Part shown: positions 1-9,124 of the stretch, in pieces
Position numbering within the stretch: the first letter of the stretch is position 1
Layout: each line of letters starts with the position of its first letter
Source of the DNA: an uncultured Pseudoxanthomonas sp.
GTDB taxonomy: Bacteria; Pseudomonadota; Gammaproteobacteria; Xanthomonadales; Xanthomonadaceae
Direction of reading: 5' to 3'
Assembly: GCA_937975725.1 (NCBI GenBank)
Contig: CALJUL010000042.1
Location: 1-64,000, forward strand
DNA: 64,000 nt
Program-made: the position numbers and the translations under genes
Notes under the pieces: model-generated
What the model was told of the DNA's origin: nothing
Databases searched by the model: none
The model's input: only the letters and a program-made list of their open reading frames with translations

Positions 1-47
1 CCGCCGGAGCGGGGCGACGGGCCTGGAAGCGGACCGGGCGCGCAGGT

Positions 48-1565
48 TCAGCGCTTGTCGATAGTCACGGCCAGGAAGCGCGTGCCGAAGCTGGGGTGGC
101 GGACCAGCAGCATCACGGTATCGCCCGGCCGGGAACGCGCCAGTTCGCGGTCCAGCGCCGCCGGGCTGTCCACCTTGACCCGGCCGACCTGCAGGATCGC
201 CATGCCCGGCGCCAGCCCGGCCTCGCGGGCGGCGGCGCTGTCCACGCGGCTGACCAGCACGCCGTCGCCGGATTCGATCCCCAGGCGCTTGCGCGCTGCC
301 GCGTCCAGCGGCTGGGTCTGGATGCCCAGCGCATTGCTGCCGGTGGGCGCCGCCGGCGTGGCCGGCGCGACGCGGGGCGCGCCCGCGGTGTCTTCGGGTT
401 CCTCCAGCGCGCTCAAGGTCACCGGGATGTCGCGCGCCTTGCCGTCGCGGAACACCGTGACCGTCGCCTTGCTGCCGGCCGGCAGCGGTCCCACCAGCGG
501 CGGCAGATCTTCGCGGGTGCCGATCCGGCGGCCGTTGAACGCGGTGATGACGTCGCCCGGCACGATGCCGGCCTTGTCGGCGCCGCTGCCCGGCTGCACC
601 GTGGCCACCAGCGCGCCGTTGGCGTCCTGCAGGCCCAGTCCCTTCACTTCGTCGGGGCCGATGTTCTGCATGCTCACGCCCAGCATCGCGCGGCTGACGC
701 GGCCGCCGGCCTTCAACTGCTCCACCGCGCTCATCGCCAGGTCGATCGGGATGGCGAAGCTGATGCCCATGTAGCCGCCGGACACCGAGAAGATCTGCGA
801 GTTGATGCCGACCACTTCGCCGCGGGTGTTCAACAGCGGGCCGCCGGAATTGCCCTGGTTGATCGCCACGTCGGTCTGGATGAACGGCACGTAGCGCTGC
901 TCCGGCGATGCGCTGCGGCCCACGGCGCTGACGATACCGGCGGTGACCGAGTGGTCCAGGCCCAGCGGCGAGCCGATCGCCACCACCCACTGCCCCGGCT
1001 TGAGCGCGGCCGAATTGCCGATGCGCACGGTCGGCAGGCCCTTGGCCTCCACCTTCAGCAGGGCCACGTCGTACTGCTGGTCGCTGCCGACCACCTTGGC
1101 GGTCAGGGTGCGGCGGTCCGGCAGGGTCACCTTGACTTCGTCGGCGCCGTCGATGACATGGTGATTGGTCAGCACGTAGCCGTCGGCGGAAATGATGAAG
1201 CCCGAGCCCATCGAGGTACCGCGGCGTTGCGGCCCTTGCCCGCCGGGACCGGGCATCTGGAAGCCCGGCGGCAGCATGCGCCGGAAGATTTCCGGGATCT
1301 CCGGCTCCTCGTCCGTCTGCGCGGTGCGGCGCGCGCCGATGGTGGCTTCGACGTTCACCACGCCGGGGCCGACCTGTTCGACCAGTTGGGTGAAGTCCGG
1401 CAGGCCGGTCACCAGTTGTGGCGCCGCGGCCGCGGGAGCCGCCGCAGGCGCGACGGCGGAAGGCGTGGATGCCGGTGCCTGCTGCTGGGCACAGGCGGCG
1501 AGCGGCGTGGTCAGCATCACCAGGGCCAGCAGGCCGTTACGGGCGTGGAGAGTCATCGAACGCAT
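48..1565 (-). CDS. mucD: DegP/MucD-type periplasmic serine protease
   Basis: Do/HtrA-family protease and chaperone that degrades misfolded envelope proteins in the periplasm. The 505-aa product has an export signal at the N-terminus; an LAAC sequence near residue 25 could be a lipobox. An Ala/Pro-rich linker follows, then a trypsin-like domain with the catalytic triad H136 (NHHV), D166 (YDVALL) and S240 (GNSGGP), then two PDZ domains (about 275-370 and 405-500). It is the last gene of the rpoE-rseA-mucD set, the usual sigma-E operon order. Start ATG 1565 was chosen because a GAGG-like site precedes it; an internal ATG at 1556 is possible. Confidence 0.93.
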   Translation of the reverse strand: MRSMTLHARNGLLALVMLTTPLAACAQQQAPASTPSAVAPAAAPAAAAPQLVTGLPDFTQLVEQVGPGVVNVEATIGARRTAQTDEEPEIPEIFRRMLPPGFQMPGPGGQGPQRRGTSMGSGFIISADGYVLTNHHVIDGADEVKVTLPDRRTLTAKVVGSDQQYDVALLKVEAKGLPTVRIGNSAALKPGQWVVAIGSPLGLDHSVTAGIVSAVGRSASPEQRYVPFIQTDVAINQGNSGGPLLNTRGEVVGINSQIFSVSGGYMGISFAIPIDLAMSAVEQLKAGGRVSRAMLGVSMQNIGPDEVKGLGLQDANGALVATVQPGSGADKAGIVPGDVITAFNGRRIGTREDLPPLVGPLPAGSKATVTVFRDGKARDIPVTLSALEEPEDTAGAPRVAPATPAAPTGSNALGIQTQPLDAAARKRLGIESGDGVLVSRVDSAAAREAGLAPGMAILQVGRVKVDSPAALDRELARSRPGDTVMLLVRHPSFGTRFLAVTIDKR

Positions 1566-1627
1566 GCCTCGATAAGTGGGAAGTGCAAGGGGAAACCGCA
1601 CCGGCGGGACCGGCGCGGTGAGCGACG

Positions 1628-2545
1628 TCATTCCCGCGGCGCGGTCTCGGGCGGCGCGACTGGCGGTGTGGCCGGCAGGCGCGGCTCGAACGGATAGAAC
1701 GTGCGCGCGGCGGAATCGGAGGAATACCCGGTGGTCAGCGCTCCGGATGCAGTGGCCGGATAGCCCGGCAGCGCCGAGCGCGGCCACGGCCGGGCCTGCG
1801 GGATCACGGCCTGCTGCGTTGCCGACGGCGAGAACGGATTGGCAGCCACGTGCGTGGTGGACGGAGTGGCGGCCAACGCGGTCACCGCCGACGGAGAGGC
1901 AGTAGCACCCGCCACGGCCCGGACAGGCGCCTCGGCGCGGGCGACCCGCTGGGCGGCGCGCGCCGCTTGCTGGGTGCGGGTGGCGCTGCGGCGCGCGGCG
2001 GCGTCCTGCCGGCGCGGCACGCTGGCCACCGCCATCGCGGCGGCGGCCGCATAGGCTTCGGCGTCCGGCGCCGCCGGCGAAGGCGTTTCGGGGACCGGCG
2101 ACGGCACGGCCGGCGCCTGCTGGGACTGGGACGCCAGTTGCGGCCCTTCGGCCGGCGCGTCCTGCGGCGTCTGCTGACGCGCCATGAACAAGGCGACCAG
2201 GGCGACCGAAGCGGCCAGCGCGCCCCCGCCCCAGCGGGCGAGCAGGCCGCGCGCATTGCGCGCGTTCGCCGCCGGTGCCGGCGCCACGGACGTCTCGGCC
2301 GCCACCGCGCGCGCCACGCGCTCGGCGAAGCCTTCAGGCGCCAGCGCCCCGGCGCGGCCGCGCAGGAGTTCGCCGCACAGTTGCCAGCGCTCCCAGCACC
2401 CGGTCAGTTCCCGGTCGTGCTGCAGCCGGCGCAGCAGGAAGCGCGCTTCGTCCGCCACCAGCGCGCCGTCCATCAGGGCGGACAGTTGCTGGCGGTGGTG
2501 CAGTTCGAGCTTGTCGTTGGCGTTGTTGGAATCAGTCGCGGTCAT
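1628..2545 (-). CDS. rseA: RseA-family anti-sigma-E factor
   Basis: Membrane anti-sigma factor that holds RpoE inactive until proteolysis releases it. The N-terminal cytoplasmic part (about 15-95, with QQLSALMDGAL) matches the RseA sigma-binding domain. One hydrophobic segment at about 108-125 (ALAASVALVALF) crosses the inner membrane. The rest is a long, low-complexity Ala/Pro/Thr-rich periplasmic tail. Its start overlaps the rpoE stop by 4 nt, so the two are translationally coupled. At 305 aa it is longer than E. coli RseA, mainly through the tail. Confidence 0.88.
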   Translation of the reverse strand: MTATDSNNANDKLELHHRQQLSALMDGALVADEARFLLRRLQHDRELTGCWERWQLCGELLRGRAGALAPEGFAERVARAVAAETSVAPAPAANARNARGLLARWGGGALAASVALVALFMARQQTPQDAPAEGPQLASQSQQAPAVPSPVPETPSPAAPDAEAYAAAAAMAVASVPRRQDAAARRSATRTQQAARAAQRVARAEAPVRAVAGATASPSAVTALAATPSTTHVAANPFSPSATQQAVIPQARPWPRSALPGYPATASGALTTGYSSDSAARTFYPFEPRLPATPPVAPPETAPRE

Positions 2546-3162
2546 GGGCGGATGCGCTCACGGGTTGCACTTTCGGTATCCAGCAGGGGGCGGAGCTGCG
2601 CGTCGATGGCTTCGCGCGCACGGAATATCCGCGAACGCACGGTGCCGATCGGGCAATCCATCTTCTGCGCGATCTCCTCGTAGCTCAGGCCTTCCACCTC
2701 GCGCAGCGTGATGGCCTGGCGCAGCTCCTCGGGCAGCGCTTCCACCGCCTTCATCACCGTGCCCTCCAGCTCCTGGCGCATCAGCTCGCGCTCAGGCGTG
2801 TCGGTGTCGCGCAGCCGCGCGCCGATGTCGTACTGCTCGGCGTCGGCGGCGTCCACGTCGTCCGTGGGCGGACGGCGGTTGTGCGCGACCAGGTGGTTCT
2901 TGGCGGTGTTCACGGCAATCCGGTGCAGCCACGTATAGAACTGGGAATCGCCCCGGAAGTTGCCCAGCGCGCGATAAGCGCGCAGGAACGTCTCCTGGGC
3001 CACGTCCTGGCACTCGCTCCAGTCGTGGACGTAACGCCCGATCAGCGCCACCACGCGATGCTGGTACTTGCGCACCAGCAGGTCGAAGGCCGCGCTGTCG
3101 CCGCGTTGCACGCGCCTGACCAGCTCGAGGTCCAGCTCCTGGGTTGGATCAACTTCGGCCAT
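2542..3162 (-). CDS. rpoE: RNA polymerase sigma-E factor
   Basis: ECF-type sigma factor for the envelope stress response, 206 aa. Region 2 is at about 15-90, with the DVAQETFLRAYR helix, and region 4 at about 135-190, with the helix-turn-helix LSYEEIAQKMDCPIGTVRSR. Start ATG 3162 (MAEVDPTQ) was preferred to the upstream in-frame TTG because it begins like family members and has an AGGAG-like site. A matching sigma-E promoter lies just upstream, implying autoregulation. The gene heads the rseA-mucD operon. Confidence 0.95.
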   Translation of the reverse strand: MAEVDPTQELDLELVRRVQRGDSAAFDLLVRKYQHRVVALIGRYVHDWSECQDVAQETFLRAYRALGNFRGDSQFYTWLHRIAVNTAKNHLVAHNRRPPTDDVDAADAEQYDIGARLRDTDTPERELMRQELEGTVMKAVEALPEELRQAITLREVEGLSYEEIAQKMDCPIGTVRSRIFRAREAIDAQLRPLLDTESATRERIRP

Positions 3163-3202
3163 GCCGGGCCGCACTCCTGTCGGCTCGGCCGTGACCGTGC
3201 CC

Positions 3203-3229
3203 TGTGACCGCGCTTGCGGGTGAAAGTTC
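3203..3229 (-). promoter_or_regulatory. Sigma-E-type promoter for rpoE
   Basis: On the minus strand GAACTT (3229-3224) is followed after 16 nt by TCACA (3207-3203). This fits the sigma-E pattern GAACTT-N16-TCnnA. Transcription would begin about 35 nt before the rpoE ATG at 3162. Autoregulation is inferred from the sequence match. Confidence 0.65.
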
Positions 3230-3400
3230 AACGCCTTGTCCAAACCGCTGCCCTATCAAGAATTTAACCGCCGGCACGGGAACATCCCCTGCCGCAGGTC
3301 ACGCCCGGGACGACGCTGCAACGGATATGTGGATTTGACGCGGGTTAAACAACCTCGGGATGATAGCGGCCTTATCCATACGTGAACGGATGGTCCCTGC

Positions 3401-5467
3401 ATGGCCGCGAACTTCGATGGGCTGCGATTCAGTCACTGGCACACCGAACTGCGCAGCGACGGCATCGTCATCCTGAGCTTCGACCGCCAGGGTGCCAGCG
3501 TCAACGCGTTCTCGCAGGACGTGCTGATCGAACTGGCCGACATCATCGAACGCCTGGCCATCGACCCGCCCAAGGGCGTGGTGCTGCGCTCGGCCAAGGC
3601 GTCGGGCTTCATCGCCGGCGCCGACCTGAAGGAGTTCCAGGAATTCGACCGCAAAGGCACGGTCAACGACGCCATCCGCCGCGGCCAGGCCGTGTTCCAG
3701 AAGCTGGCCGAGCTGCCCTGCACCAAGGTCTCGGCCATCCACGGCTTCTGCATGGGCGGCGGCACCGAGATCTCGCTGGCCTGCGACTACCGAGTGGCCA
3801 GCAGCGACCCGTCCACCCGCATCGGCCTGCCCGAGGTGAAGCTGGGCATCTTCCCCGGCTGGGGCGGCAGCGCGCGCCTGCCGCGGCTGGTCGGCGCGCC
3901 CAAGGCGATGGACATGATGCTGACCGGCCGCACGCTGTCGGCCGGCGCCGCCAAGGCCATGGGCCTGGTGGACAAGGTGGTGGAACCGGCCGTGCTGGTC
4001 GATGCCGCCGTCGGCCTGGTCGAATCCCGGCCGCCGCGCACCTTCAGGCAGCGCTTCAACGGCTGGATCAGCAACACCTGGGCCGCCCGCCAGGTATTGG
4101 CCCCGCAGATGGTCAAGCAGGTCGCGCGCAAGGCGCCGAAGGCGCACTACCCCGCACCCTATGCGCTCATCAACGTGTGGAAAACCGCCGGCGGCAAGGG
4201 CATCCAGGGCCGGCTGGACGCCGAGCGCAAGGCGGTGGTCAAGCTGGCCAGCACGCCGACCGCGCGCAACCTGGTGCGCATCTTCTTCCTGACCGAGCGG
4301 CTCAAGGGGCTCGGCGGCAAGGAACACGGCATCCACCATGTGCACGTGGTCGGCGCCGGCGTGATGGGAGGCGACATCGCCGCGTGGTCGGCCTACAAGG
4401 GCTTCGAGGTCACCCTGCAGGACCGCGAACAGCGCTTCATCGACGGCGCGCTGGCGCGCGCGCAGGAGCTGTTCGCCAGGAAGGTAAAGGACGAGAGCAA
4501 GCGCCCCGCCGTGGCCGCGCGCCTGAAGAGCGACCTGGCTGGCGACGGCGTGCCGCAGGCCGACCTGGTGATCGAGGCGATCATCGAGAACCCCGAGGCC
4601 AAGCGCGCGCTGTACCAGGCCGTCGAACCGCGACTGAAGCCCGACGCGCTGCTGACCACCAACACCTCCTCGATCCCGCTGACCGAACTGCGCGAACACA
4701 TCCAGCGTCCGGCGCAGTTCGCCGGCCTGCACTACTTCAACCCGGTGGCGTCGATGCCGCTGGTGGAAATCGTGCAGCACGACGCACTGGACGAAGCCAA
4801 CGTCAGGCGGCTGGCCGCGTTCTGCAAGGCGCTGGACAAGTTCCCGGTGCCGGTGGCCGGCACGCCGGGCTTCCTGGTCAACCGCGTGCTGTTCCCGTAC
4901 ATGCTGGAAGCGGCCACCGCGTATGCCGAAGGCATCCCCGGCGCGGTGATCGACAAGGCGGCCGTGAAGTTCGGCATGCCGATGGGCCCGATCGAGTTGA
5001 TCGACACCGTGGGCCTGGACGTGGCGCAGGGCGTGGGCGCGGAACTGTCGCCCTTCCTCGGCCTGACGCTGCCGGCGGCGCTGGCGACGGTCGAAGCCGG
5101 CAAGCGCGGCAAGAAGGACGGCCAGGGCCTGTACAAGTGGGAGCAGACCGACAAGGGCAGCAAGCCGGTCAAGCCAGCGGTGCCGCAGGACTACAAGGCA
5201 CCGGACGATCTGGAGGACCGCCTGATCCTGCCGCTGCTCAACGAGGCCGTGGCCTGCCTGCACGACGGCGTGGTCGCCGACGCCGACCTGCTGGACGCCG
5301 GCGTGATCTTCGGCACCGGCTTCGCGCCGTTCCGCGGCGGTCCGATCGCGCATATCAAGGCGGTCGGCCCCGATTCGTTGCTGGAGAAGCTCAAGGCCTT
5401 GCAGGCCCGCCACGGCGACCGCTTCGCTCCGCGCCCCGGCTGGGACAATCCAGCGCTGCGCGGCTAA
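3401..5467 (+). CDS. fadB: Fused enoyl-CoA hydratase / 3-hydroxyacyl-CoA dehydrogenase (FadB/FadJ type)
   Basis: Multifunctional alpha subunit of fatty acid beta-oxidation, 688 aa, cytoplasmic. The N-terminal crotonase domain (about 15-200) has the oxyanion sequence HGFCMGGG and catalytic glutamates E123 and E145. An NAD-binding 3-hydroxyacyl-CoA dehydrogenase domain follows from about 310 (GAGVMGGDIA), with the catalytic His in LHYFNP and the TPGFLVNR motif. The C-terminal dehydrogenase repeat contains GTGFAPFRGG. The thiolase partner is not adjacent. FadB versus FadJ cannot be decided from the sequence alone. Confidence 0.92.
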   Translation: MAANFDGLRFSHWHTELRSDGIVILSFDRQGASVNAFSQDVLIELADIIERLAIDPPKGVVLRSAKASGFIAGADLKEFQEFDRKGTVNDAIRRGQAVFQKLAELPCTKVSAIHGFCMGGGTEISLACDYRVASSDPSTRIGLPEVKLGIFPGWGGSARLPRLVGAPKAMDMMLTGRTLSAGAAKAMGLVDKVVEPAVLVDAAVGLVESRPPRTFRQRFNGWISNTWAARQVLAPQMVKQVARKAPKAHYPAPYALINVWKTAGGKGIQGRLDAERKAVVKLASTPTARNLVRIFFLTERLKGLGGKEHGIHHVHVVGAGVMGGDIAAWSAYKGFEVTLQDREQRFIDGALARAQELFARKVKDESKRPAVAARLKSDLAGDGVPQADLVIEAIIENPEAKRALYQAVEPRLKPDALLTTNTSSIPLTELREHIQRPAQFAGLHYFNPVASMPLVEIVQHDALDEANVRRLAAFCKALDKFPVPVAGTPGFLVNRVLFPYMLEAATAYAEGIPGAVIDKAAVKFGMPMGPIELIDTVGLDVAQGVGAELSPFLGLTLPAALATVEAGKRGKKDGQGLYKWEQTDKGSKPVKPAVPQDYKAPDDLEDRLILPLLNEAVACLHDGVVADADLLDAGVIFGTGFAPFRGGPIAHIKAVGPDSLLEKLKALQARHGDRFAPRPGWDNPALRG

Positions 5468-5542
5468 GGATCCGGGATTCTCCGGACAGGACTGCGCCCG
5501 ATCGACCTCGACCTCCGGTTATCGGCCGATCAGGGCAGGCTG

Positions 5543-5610
5543 TTGCAGGAGGGGCTTCAGCCCCGACAGTCCGCCGGTAAAACCTGTCGGGGCTGAAGCC
5601 CCTCCTGCAA
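5543..5610. repeat. Perfect 27-bp intergenic palindrome (REP-like, possible bidirectional terminator)
   Basis: The arms 5543-5569 and 5584-5610 are exact reverse complements separated by 14 nt. The core reads GAGGGGCTTCAGCCCC. It sits between the convergent fadB-like and TPR genes, where a hairpin could end transcription from both sides. A related single arm occurs at 12147-12170, which suggests a dispersed repeat family. Confidence 0.85.
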
Positions 5611-5690
5611 GGGTCGAGGGTTCGCGCTGGTCCGGTGGTTTTTTCAGCGGCCGGTGCCGGATCGGGCAGGAGCGCGGCGCCCTCGCTTCT

Positions 5691-7382
5691 TCAAAGCCGC
5701 GACGCCGGCAGCTTGATGTCGGCGTTCCGCCACGCCACCGTGAAGCGGCGCTCCGCATCGGCGGCTTCGCGTGCCTTGCGCTGCGCCTTCAGGCTCTGCG
5801 CCAGGCCGAACAGCGACCAGCCGTTGTCGGGGTTGCGTTGCAGTTCGTCGCGGTAGACCTGTTCGGCCTCGGCCGGGCGGCCGGCGGACAGCAGTATCGC
5901 GCCCAGCGAGTGGCGGACCGGGGCATGCCAGCCGGGCGGCTCGTCGTAGGGAATGCCGTCCTCGATCACCACCGCCTCGCGCAACGCGGCCACGGCCGTG
6001 TCGTGGTCGCCGCGCACGGAGGCGAGTTCCGCGGTGACGGTGCGCTCGGCGATCTTCGCCGCATAGGCCAGCGGGTAGCGGTCCCAGACCAGCAAGGCGT
6101 CCATCGCCGGGTCGGCGGCGAGCGGCCGCAGCGCGGCCAGGTGGCGCTCGGCATCGTCCAGCCGCGATTGCCGCACGGCGGCCATGCCTTGGGCGTAGTG
6201 CCAGATCGCGGTGACGTACGGCAGGTCCGGCGCAGGATTCGGCGCGGCGGCGATCTCGTCCCAGCGGCCGAAGCGCACGCGCTCGAACCACGGCGTCATC
6301 CAGTAATGCTGGAGGCCGGCGAAGCCCGGCTCGCGCATCAGTTCAGGCAGGTCGGTGCGCTGCGCGGTCTTCAGCGCGGCGTCGCGCGAGAGCGCGCCGC
6401 TGCCCTGCATGCTGGCGGCGAACCAGAGGAAGTGGTGGTTGTGCGGCACGTAGCCGAGCGGATACACGCCCTGCACGTTGCCGCGGCAGATCGCCAGGTA
6501 GGCGTCGTCGGCCTCGATGGCGCGCTGATTGGCGATCACCGCATCGTGCCAGCGCCCGACCCGCGCATAGATGTGCGCCGGCATGTGCACCAGGTGACCG
6601 GAACCGGGGATCAGTGCGCGCAGCCGGTCGGCGGCGGCCACGCCGCGCTGCGGGTCGGCCGAGGCTTCGACCGCGTGCACGTACAGGTGCAGCGCGCCGG
6701 CGTGGTCGGGGTCGCGCGCCATCACCGATTCGAGCGTCGAGACGACTTCCGCGGTGTGGCCTTTCGGGCGCAGCTTTTCGTCGTAGTAGTCCCAGGGTTG
6801 CAGGTCCATCAGCGCTTCGGCGTGGAGCACCGCGGCGTCGAGATCGTCGGGGCGCTGCTGCACCAGCGTGCGGGTCGCCTCCGCGTAGGCTTCGTCGAGC
6901 GGACGGCGGTCCTCGGGAGGCTGCTCGGCATAACGCGCCGACAGCGCCTCGATGAACGCCTGCTCGCGCGCGTTCGCCTTCGGCGCCAGTGCGCGCGCGC
7001 GTTGCAGGCGTTGCCAGGCATCGGCGTTGTCGGCCGGGTCCATCGTCGCGTTGACGTGCGGCCCCAGCACCAATGAGGCGCCCCACCAGCACATCGCGCA
7101 GTCGGGATCGAGTTCGGTGGCCTTGAGGAAGGAGCGCTCGGCGGCGTCGTGGTTGAAGCCGTAGGCCAGCATCAGCCCCTGGTCGAACCAGCGCTGCACG
7201 TCGGGATGCTTCGTGGTCACCGGGAAATGGTGGTCGCCCAGGCCCTCCAGCAGGTTGGCGCCGGCCACCGCCAGTTCCGGCGGGGACACGGCGGGCCCGG
7301 CGGGCGCCGCCTGCGGCTTGCAGCCGGCGCAGGCGAGCGCGGCGATGCCGCACGACAGGACGACGAGATGCCGAATGCCCAT
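5691..7382 (-). CDS. Tetratricopeptide-repeat lipoprotein
   Basis: A 563-aa protein with a lipoprotein signal (ACAGC, Cys near residue 21), so probably membrane anchored. The body is helical TPR/SEL-like sequence, with recognisable units such as AERSFLKATELDPDCAMCW near 85-105 and EAEQVYRDELQRNPDNGW near the C-terminus. No catalytic motif was recognised. Proteins of this layout are common as conserved hypotheticals in the family, and the binding partner is unknown. The ATG at 7382 was chosen because the signal peptide begins there. Confidence 0.8.
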   Translation of the reverse strand: MGIRHLVVLSCGIAALACAGCKPQAAPAGPAVSPPELAVAGANLLEGLGDHHFPVTTKHPDVQRWFDQGLMLAYGFNHDAAERSFLKATELDPDCAMCWWGASLVLGPHVNATMDPADNADAWQRLQRARALAPKANAREQAFIEALSARYAEQPPEDRRPLDEAYAEATRTLVQQRPDDLDAAVLHAEALMDLQPWDYYDEKLRPKGHTAEVVSTLESVMARDPDHAGALHLYVHAVEASADPQRGVAAADRLRALIPGSGHLVHMPAHIYARVGRWHDAVIANQRAIEADDAYLAICRGNVQGVYPLGYVPHNHHFLWFAASMQGSGALSRDAALKTAQRTDLPELMREPGFAGLQHYWMTPWFERVRFGRWDEIAAAPNPAPDLPYVTAIWHYAQGMAAVRQSRLDDAERHLAALRPLAADPAMDALLVWDRYPLAYAAKIAERTVTAELASVRGDHDTAVAALREAVVIEDGIPYDEPPGWHAPVRHSLGAILLSAGRPAEAEQVYRDELQRNPDNGWSLFGLAQSLKAQRKAREAADAERRFTVAWRNADIKLPASRL

Positions 7383-7527
7383 TGGGGACCTCCCCGGGTG
7401 TGGGATATCCCTGCCAACGCGGGCATGCGCGGGCACCGGCCAAGGCGGAGCCCGGCGAACGCGGCGCAGCGCGGGAGGCGCGGACAATCGGCGACCCGGC
7501 GGAAGGCCGGGAACGCCCGGGGCGCGG

Positions 7528-8061
7528 TCACGCCACCGGCAGCACTTGGGTCATCACCCAGTCTTCCTTGGGATCGTCGCCGACGTGGAAGACCGAACGG
7601 CCGACGATCTCGAACCCGTGCTTGCGCCAGAAGCGCACGGCCTGGGCGGCCTCCTGCCAGACGGTCAGCCAGGCCGAGCGCGAACCGCGCAGGCGGGCGG
7701 CGGCCAGCAGGTGCGAGACCAGCGGCGCGGCGATGCCCTGCCCGTGGAAGGCCGCGTCCAGGTAGATGCGCGACAGTTCCACCGCCGGCTGCGGCGCCAC
7801 GTCCACCGGTGGCACGGTGCCCCAGCGCAGTTGCGCATAGCCGGCCCACACGCCGTCCTGTTCCACGATCAGCGTCAGCGTGTCCGGGTCGCGGATCTCC
7901 TGCGCCTGGCGCTCAGGCGAGTACATCGCGGCCACGTGCGCGGCAAGGTTTTCCGGCGTGCTGCAATGGCCGTTGGCGGCCAGGAACGTGCGGCGCATCA
8001 TCGCCGAGAGTTCGGCGGCTTCGCTGGCGCGCGCCGGGCGGATCAGGGTACCGGGGTTCAT
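7528..8061 (-). CDS. GNAT-family N-acetyltransferase
   Basis: A 177-aa protein with a single acetyltransferase fold. Beta-strand 4 (VELSRIYLDAAFHGQGIAAPLV, about 93-114) carries the acetyl-CoA pyrophosphate loop in the form FHGQGIA. It ends with the usual FWRKHGFEIVG segment. The acceptor substrate is unknown. It is a single gene flanked by the TPR lipoprotein and a small hypothetical. Confidence 0.85.
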   Translation of the reverse strand: MNPGTLIRPARASEAAELSAMMRRTFLAANGHCSTPENLAAHVAAMYSPERQAQEIRDPDTLTLIVEQDGVWAGYAQLRWGTVPPVDVAPQPAVELSRIYLDAAFHGQGIAAPLVSHLLAAARLRGSRSAWLTVWQEAAQAVRFWRKHGFEIVGRSVFHVGDDPKEDWVMTQVLPVA

Positions 8062-8160
8062 GCGGTGCTGCGTCGTTCCAGATGGCTTGTCATGAACAAC
8101 GCAACGCGCGCCGCGCGCAGGTCATCTCACTTTGTATCGCCGCTGCGACAGCGCAGCGGC

Positions 8161-8415
8161 TCAGCGGCGGACGAACACGTCCGGCGGCGCACGCACCGGG
8201 CGCCGGTCCGCGGCCGCGTCACCCATCACGCCGAGGCGGGCGGAAAAATCCATCAGCCGCGCCCAGACATGGGGTTGCAGATCGTCCGGCGCGACGTCGT
8301 AGACCTGCCGCCACAACCGGTCCATGAACACGCGCGGCTCTTCGCGCAGCGCGCCCCGCTCGATGCGCTCGCCGGCGGCGGCCAGGGCGGCGCGGATGTC
8401 GGCCAAGGTGTCCAT
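8161..8415 (-). CDS. Small conserved-looking hypothetical protein
   Basis: An 84-aa soluble protein starting MDTLADIRAAL, with predicted helices and no membrane segment or signal peptide. No family was recognised. Host-like GC and third-position bias support a real gene. The ATG at 8415 is the first that gives a compact protein; upstream in-frame sequence looks non-coding. Confidence 0.5.
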   Translation of the reverse strand: MDTLADIRAALAAAGERIERGALREEPRVFMDRLWRQVYDVAPDDLQPHVWARLMDFSARLGVMGDAAADRRPVRAPPDVFVRR

Positions 8416-8742
8416 GCGGCCCAGCCTAAGCCGATCACATGCCGGTTGCATGACAGCCCGTCCCCTTTTCCGACGACCGGCATGGCACGCGCGCCGACCC
8501 GGCTGAGCAGGCGCCCGCATGGCGGCGTGGGGATCGCACGAGGCTCTGCGCTCACGGGAAGCACGCCGCGAGGGGTCGCCCCGCCCGTTCGCGTACCGCT
8601 GGACCCGCGGTTTCATGTGGAGAAACGCATCCAGGCCCGGAGAGCCCGGATAGAAGTGAAAGAACGGTCCGGCCCTGGAGGGATACCCTCCAGGCCACAA
8701 GTCATCGGCCATCGAAACCGATGGCGCCCCGAGGGCCGCCGG
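8416..8742. other. Intergenic stretch without a recognised gene
   Basis: About 330 nt between the small hypothetical and pilZ. Overlapping reading frames here are GC-rich noise with no start-site or family support. No terminator or repeat was recognised. Confidence 0.5.
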
Positions 8743-9096
8743 TCACATCGTCTGCGTGGGCTTCTCGCCGCCGAGGTTGCCGGCCAGCATGGTCTCGATG
8801 CGGTTCTTGATGGCCTCGCCCTCGCTGGTCTCGGCGAACTGCACGCCGATGCCGGCGGTGCGGTTGCCCTGCGCGCCCACGGGCGTGACCCAGACCACCT
8901 TGCCGGCCACCGGCAGGCGCTCGCTGGATTCGGGCAGGGTGAGCAGCAGGAACACCTCGTCGCCAAGGAAATAGCGCTTGGGCGTGGGGACGAAGACGCC
9001 GCCTCCCTTCACGAACGGCATATAGGCGTTGTAGAGCCCGGCCTTGTCCTTGAGGGCCAAGGACAGGATGCCCTGCCGTCCACCTGCTGCACTCAT
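8743..9096 (-). CDS. pilZ: PilZ protein, type IV pilus biogenesis
   Basis: A 117-aa single-domain PilZ protein of the Xanthomonas PilZ type, which supports type IV pilus assembly and twitching. It has the family core YMPFVKGGGVFVPTPKRY (about 25-42), but no RxxxR c-di-GMP-binding motif is visible. This agrees with classical PilZ proteins that do not bind the nucleotide. Its place directly after holB is conserved in this family and supports the call. Confidence 0.88.
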   Translation of the reverse strand: MSAAGGRQGILSLALKDKAGLYNAYMPFVKGGGVFVPTPKRYFLGDEVFLLLTLPESSERLPVAGKVVWVTPVGAQGNRTAGIGVQFAETSEGEAIKNRIETMLAGNLGGEKPTQTM

Positions 9097-9124
9097 CCCA
9101 CGCCTCCCTCAACCGAATCCGCGA

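Noticed and set aside
3299..5413. A 704-codon minus-strand frame opposite the fadB-like gene
   Set aside because: It is His/Gln/Arg-rich antisense sequence of the kind produced by high-GC codon bias; the plus-strand protein has clear family motifs.
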